A DNA stretch of 11,498 nt from Acidobacteriota bacterium. GTDB taxonomy: Bacteria > Acidobacteriota > Vicinamibacteria > Vicinamibacterales > Vicinamibacteraceae. Location of the stretch: positions 1 through 11,498 of the forward strand of contig JAEZDP010000065.1 in the NCBI GenBank assembly GCA_023418055.1, in the 5' to 3' direction. Shown in pieces: positions 1 through 5,617 of the stretch. The stretch's first letter is position 1. The number at the start of each line of letters is the position of its first letter. The position numbers and the translations under genes are program-made. The notes beneath the pieces are model-generated. The model saw only the letters and a program-made list of their open reading frames with translations. It had not been told where the DNA came from and made no database searches.

Positions 1-718
1 AGAGGAGCGCCTGGTCGAACCGGTCGGCCAGCGTGGCGGCCAGTCGCGCGGCGCCCGAGACGCGGACGTCCCAGGCACGGGCGTCGGCAGGAATGTCTTC
101 GAGATGTCCGTACCGTGCGAGGACCGCTGCGGTGGACTTGGCGCCCCAGCCCGGCAGACCTGGGTAGCCGTCGGCCGAGTCGCCGACGAGCGCCAGGTAG
201 TCGGCCATCGACGTCGGCGGCACGCCGAACTTCTCGACGATGTCGTCCTCGTCGAGCACCACGCGGGCGCGTCGGTGCCACTGCACGACGCGCGTGCCGC
301 GCACACACTGGGCGAGGTCCTTGTCTGGCGAGCAGATGACCACCTGCTCCACCCGGCTGTCGCGCAGCGCGGCCGCGGCCCCGGCCGCCAGCGCATCGTC
401 GGCCTCGAACTCGACCATGGGCCACACCACGAAGCCGGCGTCGCGCAAGGCGTCCTCGAGCAAAGGGAATTGCGCCAGCAGATCGGCCGGCACCCCCTCG
501 CCGGTCTTGTACCCCGGCCACAGTTGGTTGCGGAACGACTCGATCACGTGGTCGGTTGCCACGGCCACGTGCGTGGCCCCGCCTTGGACCAGGCCGGCCA
601 TCGAGGCCACCACGCCCCGCACCGCCGCCACGTTCACACCCGCGGCGTCGAACGCCGGGGGCATGGCGAAGTAGTGACGGAACAACTCGTAGGTCCCATC
701 GACCAGATGCACGCGCAT
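1..718 (-). CDS. 5'-3' exonuclease / flap nuclease (PolI N-terminal type), 3'-truncated
   Basis: The gene starts at ATG 718 and reads off the window after 239 codons, so its 3' end is missing. The family cleaves 5' ends or flaps of DNA using two metal ions held by acidic residues. The expected motifs are present in order: D7 in HLVDGTYELF, E105/D107/D108 in EFEADDALA, D132/D134 in CSPDKDLAQ, and D180/D183 in VGDSADGYPGLPGWG, the last leading into the helix-hairpin-helix (H3TH) DNA-binding region. The phosphate-contact segment WPGYKTGEG (about residues 67-75) also fits. Stand-alone enzymes are around 300 residues; the missing end could instead continue into a DNA polymerase I, which cannot be settled here. 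The N-terminal GTYELFRHYFA differs from the YRAYHA-type motif common in PolI, which favours a stand-alone enzyme. No clear Shine-Dalgarno precedes the ATG. The next gene upstream on this strand ends 94 bp away, across a heptamer repeat. Confidence 0.88.
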   Translation of the reverse strand, partial: MRVHLVDGTYELFRHYFAMPPAFDAAGVNVAAVRGVVASMAGLVQGGATHVAVATDHVIESFRNQLWPGYKTGEGVPADLLAQFPLLEDALRDAGFVVWPMVEFEADDALAAGAAAALRDSRVEQVVICSPDKDLAQCVRGTRVVQWHRRARVVLDEDDIVEKFGVPPTSMADYLALVGDSADGYPGLPGWGAKSTAAVLARYGHLEDIPADARAWDVRVSGAARLAATLADRFDQALL

Positions 719-753
719 CTGCCGATTGTCACCGATGTGCCGCCGCGCAACGG

Positions 754-809
754 CCGTGGACCGAAGACCGTGAGCCGTGGACCGTAGACTGTGGACTGTA
801 GACCGTGGA
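754..809. repeat. Imperfect heptamer tandem array (8 units of about CCGTRGA)
   Basis: Eight consecutive 7-bp units fill the gap between the winged-helix gene (stop at 813) and the exonuclease start (718). Read on the plus strand, the units follow YCGTRGA/CTGTRGA: units 1, 4 and 8 are CCGTGGA, unit 5 is CCGTAGA, unit 6 CTGTGGA, unit 7 CTGTAGA, unit 2 CCGAAGA and unit 3 CCGTGAG. From unit 4 on, GGA and AGA endings alternate, so the higher-order unit is 14 bp. A ninth, partial unit (CTG) ends right at the stop codon of the neighbouring gene. The role is unknown. The array lies in the leader or promoter region of the exonuclease gene, about 35 bp from its ATG. Confidence 0.85.
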
Positions 810-812
810 CTG

Positions 813-1019
813 CTACGCCCTCACGTACCGCCCCTGACGACGCCGGAGAAACCCCTCGGCCACGAGCGCCTCGAGGGCACGGGTGATCAGGGGGCGATCG
901 ACGTTCCAGAGCACGCACGCCTGCGGCACCGAGAGCGCCATGTCTGGCATCTCGCCGAACTCGCCGCGCACCAGCGTGACGAGAGCGGCGAGCTGGGGCA
1001 CGTCCTCGATGAGTTTCAT
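813..1019 (-). CDS. Small winged-helix DNA-binding-like protein (68 aa)
   Basis: This short gene encodes 68 residues. Its first codon overlaps the stop of the upstream dehydrogenase gene (ATGA), so its translation is probably coupled. The second half reads as a minimal winged helix: a helix around LSVPQACVLWNV, a recognition-like helix around RPLITRALEALVAEGF, then a basic wing with RRRQGRYVR at the C-terminus. Small stand-alone proteins of this shape, related to the winged-helix domains of MarR- or IclR-type regulators, are often annotated as hypothetical. No ligand or effector domain is present. It may be an autoregulator of the operon or an accessory DNA-binding subunit, which is inference. 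It has no good Shine-Dalgarno of its own. It ends with TAG at 813-815, directly next to the heptamer array. Confidence 0.8.
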   Translation of the reverse strand: MKLIEDVPQLAALVTLVRGEFGEMPDMALSVPQACVLWNVDRPLITRALEALVAEGFLRRRQGRYVRA

Positions 1020-2209
1020 GCCCGCTGCGGCGACCGTCCGCCCGGAGTCATGACGACCTTGATGCACTGGTCTTCCTTCTCTCGGAACGTGTGGTACATG
1101 TCGGGCGCGTCCTCCAGACTCACGCGGTGGGTGATGAGGAACGTGGGGTCGATCTCGCCTCGTTCGATGTGGGCCAGCAACCGGGGCAGGTACTTGTGGA
1201 CGTGCGTCTGCCCCATCTTCAGGGTGAGCCCCTTGGCGAAGGCCGCGCCGAGCGGGAACTTGTCCAGGAACCCTCCGTAGACGCCCGGGATCGACACCGT
1301 GCCGCCCTTGCGGCAGGCCGTGATGGCCTGGCGGAGGGCATGGACCCGGTCGGTGGCCATGTAGGTCGAGGTCTTCACGCGGTCGTACCACGCATCGAGC
1401 GTGGTGCCGTGGGCCTCGAGCCCGACGGCGTCGATGCAGCCGTCGGGACCCTGTCCGCCGGTCATCACACGCAGCGCCTCGAAGACATCGACCTCGCTGT
1501 AGTCGAGCACCTCGGCGCCCGCCTGATCGCGGGCCATGGCGAGCCGCTCGGGCACGCGGTCGATGGCAATCACGCGCTCGGCGCCGAGCAGATACGCGCT
1601 CTTGATGGCGAAGAGCCCCACCGGCCCACAGCCCCACACCGCGATGGTGTCGCCCACGGTGATGTTGCAGTTCTCAGCGGCCATGTAGCCGGTCGGGAAG
1701 ATGTCCGACAGGAACAGCACCTGCTCGTCGGTGAGCGACTCGGGCACCTTGATGGGTCCGACGTCGGCAAATGGGACGCGGGCGTATTCGGCCTGCCCGC
1801 CCGGGTAGCCTCCGTACATGTGTGAGTAGCCGAACAGGGCCGAGCCGGCAAAGCCTGTTACCTTCTCGGCCATCCAAGCGTTCGGGTTGGAGTTGTCGCA
1901 GAGCGACCACAGGTCGCGGCTGCAGAAGAAGCAATGGCCGCACGCGATGGTGAACGGCACGACGACGCGGTCGCCGACGGACAGGCGCGTGTTGCCTCGG
2001 CCGACCTCCACGACCTCGCCCATGAACTCATGCCCCAGGATGTCGCCCTTGGCCATCGTCGGGATGTAGCCGCCGTAGATGTGAAGGTCCGACCCGCAGA
2101 TGGCCGTCGAGGTGACCTTCACGATGGCGTCGCGCGGGTTGAGGATGGTCGGGTCGGGCACGCGTTCAACGCGCACGTCCTCCTTGCCGTAGTAGCGGAC
2201 CGCCTTCAT
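1016..2209 (-). CDS. Zinc-dependent alcohol dehydrogenase, formaldehyde-dehydrogenase-like (397 aa)
   Basis: This is a medium-chain, NAD(P)-dependent dehydrogenase of the clade around glutathione-independent formaldehyde dehydrogenase. Catalytic-zinc residues are visible as C38 (AICGSDLH) and H60/E61 (GHEFMGEV), with D169 (LSDIFPTGY) where this clade uses an aspartate. Structural-zinc cysteines are C90, C93, C96 and C104. The Rossmann glycine motif GCGPVG is at 193-198, and the acidic residue ending strand 2 (AIDRV, D217) suggests NAD rather than NADP. The length of 397 is close to the well-known Pseudomonas enzyme. The real substrate (formaldehyde, another aldehyde or an alcohol) cannot be read from sequence. 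The ATG overlaps the SRPBCC stop by 4 nt and has its own AGGAG at 2217-2221. The stop overlaps the next ATG by 4 nt. Membership of the family is secure and the substrate is not. Confidence 0.95.
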   Translation of the reverse strand: MKAVRYYGKEDVRVERVPDPTILNPRDAIVKVTSTAICGSDLHIYGGYIPTMAKGDILGHEFMGEVVEVGRGNTRLSVGDRVVVPFTIACGHCFFCSRDLWSLCDNSNPNAWMAEKVTGFAGSALFGYSHMYGGYPGGQAEYARVPFADVGPIKVPESLTDEQVLFLSDIFPTGYMAAENCNITVGDTIAVWGCGPVGLFAIKSAYLLGAERVIAIDRVPERLAMARDQAGAEVLDYSEVDVFEALRVMTGGQGPDGCIDAVGLEAHGTTLDAWYDRVKTSTYMATDRVHALRQAITACRKGGTVSIPGVYGGFLDKFPLGAAFAKGLTLKMGQTHVHKYLPRLLAHIERGEIDPTFLITHRVSLEDAPDMYHTFREKEDQCIKVVMTPGGRSPQRA

Positions 2210-2931
2210 CGCCTGTCTCCTGCGTTGGGGGGATTGCCGTTGTCGGCGAGTTCGCCGGCTTCGAGCGTCTGTTTGAGCCGGCGCAGGTCTTCGCGCACCG
2301 TTTGGCCAGGCTCTCGCCCGAAGAGCTTCGACAGCATCGCGCCGGCGCGACCGGCCGGCGGGGCGTACTGCAGATGCACGGTCACCTGCGTGGCCCGACC
2401 ATCGCGCACCCGGGCGAACCGCACGGAGCCTGCGCTCACGACGTCAGCGCCCGGAAGCGACCGCCACGCGATGAGTTCGTTCTCGACCTCGTTGATGATC
2501 TCGGCGTCCCATTCGTAACGCAGGCCGCCTGGGCCGACCGCCACCCAGTGTGAGTGCGTCGCGTCCTGCTGGGTCACCTCCTCGAGGTGCGCCATGAAGC
2601 GCGGCAGGTTCTCGAGATGGCGCCAGAAGCGGAAGACGTCCTCGATGGGCTTCTCGAGGCGCACGGCGTCGTGGACGTGCTCGCCGCGGTCCCCCGACAA
2701 CGCGACCCTGGTGTCATCGGAACGCGTGACCGCAGCCAGCGGCCACTCGTCGGCTACGGCCCGGTAGATGAGCGGCGCCGCTGCCACCATGAGGCCAGAC
2801 GCGGAGATCCCGCGGCCGCGCGCTCCATACGCGAGCAGCAAGCCGCCCGCCGCGAGGCAAAGGGCACGCTCGAGGTTGAACTCGGGCGAGCGTGTCGGAT
2901 GGAAGTCGTGTGCTGTGGCAACCCGGGACAT
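2206..2931 (-). CDS. Membrane-anchored SRPBCC (START-like / polyketide cyclase-type) protein (241 aa)
   Basis: This is the first gene of the three-gene operon. Residues about 20-65 form a hydrophobic hairpin (ALCLAAGGLLLAYGA, then GLMVAAAPLIYRAVA) like the short two-helix DUF2892/YgaP-type membrane anchor. Residues about 87-225 are an SRPBCC ligand-binding fold of the cyclase/dehydrase or COQ10 type. Typical landmarks are VRLEKPIEDVFRFWRHLENLPRF at 90-112 (shown by PIEDVFRFWRHLENLP), the following HLEEVT, YEWDAEI, and IAWRSLPGADV. The C-terminal helix (VREDLRRLKQTLE) closes the cavity in this family. Such proteins bind hydrophobic small molecules or lipids and are not necessarily enzymes. The start at ATG 2931 is supported by a GGAGG 4 nt upstream. 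The stop overlaps the dehydrogenase start (ATGA). Anchoring at the inner membrane with the ligand domain in the cytoplasm is inferred. Confidence 0.88.
   Translation of the reverse strand: MSRVATAHDFHPTRSPEFNLERALCLAAGGLLLAYGARGRGISASGLMVAAAPLIYRAVADEWPLAAVTRSDDTRVALSGDRGEHVHDAVRLEKPIEDVFRFWRHLENLPRFMAHLEEVTQQDATHSHWVAVGPGGLRYEWDAEIINEVENELIAWRSLPGADVVSAGSVRFARVRDGRATQVTVHLQYAPPAGRAGAMLSKLFGREPGQTVREDLRRLKQTLEAGELADNGNPPNAGDRR
2217..2221 (-). promoter_or_regulatory. Ribosome binding site AGGAG for the dehydrogenase, inside the SRPBCC gene
   Basis: AGGAG lies 7 nt before ATG 2209, within the last codons of the preceding gene. The dehydrogenase can therefore start independently as well as by coupling through the ATGA overlap. 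Confidence 0.7.
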
Positions 2932-3243
2932 GAAACCTCCATGAGCGCAACCGTCAGCGCTGGTGGGTCTGTTTCACGATCCGTACCAGCGCGCCACGCC
3001 ACGCGCATCGCTCTCCCGCGGACTCAAGGCCCTGCATGCCGCCATCCACATCAGCGGCGCCGTGCCGCCGACCGGGCGAAGGTAGGCATGTGCGGCACCA
3101 AGGAATGGCAAGGCATGGGTTGTTCGAACCCTCTTCGGCTCGCGTTGTGCTGGCTGTAGCCCCTCCCGTCGTTCGAACTCGACACCCGCACGCGCGGCGC
3201 GCGCTCGACGAGTGCACGTGCGCGCATGCCAGCGAGGCGTGCC
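2932..3243. other. Divergent intergenic region with two GTTCGAAC palindromes
   Basis: About 310 bp without a convincing gene separate the SRPBCC operon (leftward) from the subtilase gene (rightward), so promoters for both should lie here. I could not see clear -35/-10 boxes on either strand. Two identical 8-bp palindromes GTTCGAAC lie at 3122-3129 and 3171-3178, 49 bp apart start to start. The first is embedded in a longer interrupted inverted repeat, GGGTT-GTTCG-AACCC (3117-3131). Just before the subtilase start, 3212-3229 is an unbroken 18-nt run of alternating purine and pyrimidine. These could be operator or structural elements, but no function is demonstrated. Confidence 0.45.
2936..2940 (-). 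promoter_or_regulatory. Ribosome binding site GGAGG for the SRPBCC gene
   Basis: A GGAGG sits 4 nt before ATG 2931. It is the strongest Shine-Dalgarno in the window and fixes the start of the operon's first gene. Confidence 0.8.
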
Positions 3244-4410
3244 ATGAAGAACAAGTACGTGATCCTGCTCGAGCCGCCCACCTCCACCACCCGCGGCGGC
3301 CCGTCGGCCCAGCCCGCGGCCACGCCCGTCCGCGTCGAGGTCGACGAGCTCGACGGCCAGGCCAGTCGCGCCCTCCGCCATCGTCACGACGTCGCTGCCG
3401 TCGCACCGGTGATGCCCATGAAGCTCATCGAACCGGTCAGCATCGACGCACAGATGCAACCGTCGGCAGGGGCCACCTGGGGCGTCGAGGCCGTCGGCGC
3501 GCACACCTCGCCCTTCGACGGCAGCGGCATGGTGGTCGGCGTGCTCGACACGGGGATCGACGAGACCCACCCGGCGTTTGCGGGCGTGACGCTGACCCGG
3601 CGGAACTTCACCTCCGAAGCCGACACCGACCTGCACGGCCACGGCACGCACTGCGCGGGCACGATTTTCGGTCGCGACGTCGACGGCACCCGCATCGGGG
3701 TGGCCCGAGGGGTGCAGCGCGCCGTCATCGGCAAGGTGCTCGGCCAGGGCGGCGGCGGCAGCGACGATGTGGCCTCGGCCATCCAGTGGGCGGTCGGCGA
3801 GGGCGCGCAGATCGTGTCGATGTCACTCGGCATCGACTTCCCCGGCTTCGTCAAGCTGCTCGTGGACACCCACGGCTACCCCGTGGAGCGCGCCACCACG
3901 ATCGCCCTCGAAGGCTACCGCCACAACGTCAGGCTCTTCGAACGCCTCACGTCGTTCATCGTGGCGCAGGGCGACTTCGGCGTACAGGCGGTGCTCGTGG
4001 CCGCGGCGGGCAACGAGAGCGAGCGCGAGGGCACGCCAGCCTACGAGGTGGCGTGTGCGCCGCCGGCGGTGGCCGAGGGGATGATCTCGGTGGCGGCGCT
4101 CGGTCAATCCGGCAGCGCGATGAGCGTAGCGTCCTTCTCGAACACCAACGCCACTGTCGCCGCTCCGGGCGTGGGCGTCATTTCAGCGCGGCGTGGCGGC
4201 GGGCTGGTCGCGATGAATGGCACGAGCATGGCCACCCCCCATGTGGCAGGCGTGGCGGCGCTATGGGCGCAGAAGCTGTCGGCCGCCGGCCCGCTCAAGG
4301 CCTCGCAACTCGTGGCCCGGCTGATTGCCTCGGGTGTCACCGGGACGCTGGCGCCGGGCTTCGATCCCGACGACGTCGGAACGGGACTGGTGCAGGCGCC
4401 GCAGAGCTGA
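3244..4410 (+). CDS. S8 family (subtilisin-like) serine protease, no signal peptide (388 aa)
   Basis: A peptidase S8 domain fills residues about 85-385. The catalytic triad is clear: D102 (GVLDTGID), H133 (HGHGTHCAGT) and S328 (NGTSMATPHVAG), with the oxyanion-hole asparagine N257 (AAAGNES). Residues 1-75 begin KNKYVILLEPP and include ALRHRHDVAAVAPVMPM, which resembles a short inhibitor I9-like propeptide ending in the P/M-rich linker. No signal peptide, lipobox or membrane helix is present, so the protein is probably intracellular. Start choice: ATG 3244 has a GAGG 7 nt upstream and gives the KYVIL-type N-terminus, while ATG 3226 is in frame and would add six residues (MPARRA). There is a segment of roughly 35 residues between the SLGIDF strand and the LVAAAGN strand, longer than in subtilisin. 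The gene is convergent with the creatininase-family gene, 53 bp apart. Confidence 0.93.
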   Translation: MKNKYVILLEPPTSTTRGGPSAQPAATPVRVEVDELDGQASRALRHRHDVAAVAPVMPMKLIEPVSIDAQMQPSAGATWGVEAVGAHTSPFDGSGMVVGVLDTGIDETHPAFAGVTLTRRNFTSEADTDLHGHGTHCAGTIFGRDVDGTRIGVARGVQRAVIGKVLGQGGGGSDDVASAIQWAVGEGAQIVSMSLGIDFPGFVKLLVDTHGYPVERATTIALEGYRHNVRLFERLTSFIVAQGDFGVQAVLVAAAGNESEREGTPAYEVACAPPAVAEGMISVAALGQSGSAMSVASFSNTNATVAAPGVGVISARRGGGLVAMNGTSMATPHVAGVAALWAQKLSAAGPLKASQLVARLIASGVTGTLAPGFDPDDVGTGLVQAPQS

Positions 4411-4424
4411 CACGACGCGCCCAT

Positions 4425-4444
4425 CGGCTGCATCCTCGCGGCCG
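4425..4444. terminator. Candidate bidirectional hairpin between convergent genes
   Basis: CGGCTGC and GCGGCCG can form a 7-bp stem (one G-U pair) around the 6-nt loop ATCCTC. It lies in the 53-bp gap between the subtilase stop (4410) and the creatininase-family stop (4464). No T-run follows on either strand, so if it stops transcription it is not a classical intrinsic terminator. Confidence 0.3.
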
Positions 4445-4463
4445 CTGGGCCCCAACGCCCCGG

Positions 4464-5558
4464 TCACCACCCCATGGTCTTGGTCTGGGTGAAGTCGCGG
4501 TTGTGGACCTTCACCTTCACCTGTTCGAACTCGTGCACCGCGTCGATGAGGTGGTTGGAGAACCGGTTGAACGCGATCTCGCCCTTGTAGGCCGCGCCGC
4601 GGAACGGGTTGCCCATCACGCCCGAGTCGGTGAACTCGTCGTGTTCGAACGGCATGTTGAAGTACTGGTAGCCCTGGAATTCGAGGTCAGGCATCCCGTC
4701 GCTCTTCTTCCAGGCCTTGGTCATGTATTTGGGGGCGTGGGCGCGGTCCATGACGGCCCGGTCCATGCGCACGAGATCGGGGTTGTGGCAGAGACACTGT
4801 GACGTCTCGAGTTCGCCGGCGTGCCATCCCGGGGTCTCTTCGGTGGGTCCTTCGAGCACGTCCTTGATCATGCCGAGGTACCGCTCGGCGTACGGCTTGT
4901 AGTACGCGATCAGGGCGCCGGTCTCGTTGCGCAATTTTCGCAGCACCGGGTCCACCACCTTGACGTTCGACCCGTGTCCGTTGACGAAGATGACGCGGTT
5001 GAACCCGTGATGGATGAGGCTGCGGCCGATGTCGTAGATCAGGTTGAGATAGGTCTCGACCCGCAGCGTGACCGTGCCCGCGCCCATCCCCGGCGCCTTC
5101 ATGTGCTGGGGGCTGTAGCCGAGCCACAGGGTGGGCGTGTAGAGGATGCCCGCCTTCTCGCCGGCGCGCCGCGCGACCTCCAGCGACGTGATGGTGTCGC
5201 AATAGAGCGGCAGGTGGGGCCCGTGCTGCTCGAGCGACGCCTTCGGCACGAGAATCGTGTCGCTGTACTTGAGATACTCGCGCACGTCGACCGGTGACAG
5301 GTCGCCCAGGCAGTAGGACGGCAGCTTCAGCTTGTCGAGCGTCTTGCGGCGCGGGGCGTGCGAGATGTCCTGATAGGCGGGCTTGACGTGCGCGGCCGCC
5401 CCGCTGGCCCGCTGGTCGTCGTCGAATGCCACGACGCCGGGCGCCCCGGACGAACTGCCGGTCGCCCCGCCGCCGCCGTAGTTGTCCACCTCCGCCTGCG
5501 CGGCCTTCTGCGCTCGCGCGGCGGCTTTCGCCCTGGCCTTTGCTTTCGGTTTCGCCAT
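4464..5558 (-). CDS. Creatininase-family metal-dependent amidohydrolase with Lys/Ala-rich N-terminal tail (364 aa)
   Basis: Creatininase-family proteins bind two metal ions and typically open cyclic amides or cleave C-N bonds. Members include creatininase, formamidopyrimidine hydrolases such as ArfB, and the mycofactocin protease MftE. Expected ligands are present: E110 and H112 (LEQHGPHLP), D121 (YCDT), H195 (VNGHGSN) and E249/E251 (WHAGELETS). The catalytic domain spans residues about 85-345. The first 25 residues (MAKPKAKARAKAAARAQK and on) are strongly basic and alanine-rich, followed by a Gly/Ser-rich linker at 27-40 and about 40 residues of unassigned sequence. No signal peptide is seen, so the protein is probably cytoplasmic. 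ATG 5558 is chosen because AGGAG sits 6 nt upstream; longer in-frame starts up to 5906 would run through the neighbouring gene. It lies 59 bp behind the TIM-barrel gene on the same strand, so co-transcription is likely. The substrate is unknown. Confidence 0.88.
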   Translation of the reverse strand: MAKPKAKARAKAAARAQKAAQAEVDNYGGGGATGSSSGAPGVVAFDDDQRASGAAAHVKPAYQDISHAPRRKTLDKLKLPSYCLGDLSPVDVREYLKYSDTILVPKASLEQHGPHLPLYCDTITSLEVARRAGEKAGILYTPTLWLGYSPQHMKAPGMGAGTVTLRVETYLNLIYDIGRSLIHHGFNRVIFVNGHGSNVKVVDPVLRKLRNETGALIAYYKPYAERYLGMIKDVLEGPTEETPGWHAGELETSQCLCHNPDLVRMDRAVMDRAHAPKYMTKAWKKSDGMPDLEFQGYQYFNMPFEHDEFTDSGVMGNPFRGAAYKGEIAFNRFSNHLIDAVHEFEQVKVKVHNRDFTQTKTMGW

Positions 5559-5564
5559 CGTTGT

Positions 5565-5569
5565 CTCCT
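5565..5569 (-). promoter_or_regulatory. Ribosome binding site AGGAG deciding the creatininase-family start
   Basis: AGGAG lies 6 nt before ATG 5558 and favours it over the in-frame ATG ten codons upstream (5588) and all longer starts. Confidence 0.75.
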
Positions 5570-5617
5570 GAGTGGGCAGCAGCATAACGCGCTTTGTGGC
5601 GGCGCGCCTGCCGCGGG

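Noticed and set aside
754..809. CRISPR-like array
   Set aside because: The units are 7 bp with no spacers, so this is a simple tandem repeat.
1091..1825. 244-codon plus-strand frame opposite the dehydrogenase
   Set aside because: It is antisense to a well-supported enzyme gene and has no domain or ribosome binding site of its own.
3122..3139. tRNA-like 3' end (GTTCGAAC followed by CTTCGGC, as in tRNA-Leu acceptor strands)
   Set aside because: The T-arm spacing is off by one, the T stem does not pair, and no D arm, anticodon arm or matching 5' acceptor strand lies upstream. There is no integrase nearby to suggest an attachment-site remnant.
3226..3243. Alternative subtilase start at ATG 3226
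   Set aside because: It adds only MPARRA, lies in the alternating purine-pyrimidine run and lacks a spaced Shine-Dalgarno. It is kept as a possible alternative but not preferred.
3036..4802. 588-codon plus-strand frame overlapping the subtilase and the creatininase-family gene
   Set aside because: It is an Arg/His-rich shadow in another frame; both overlapped genes have complete catalytic motifs and natural composition.
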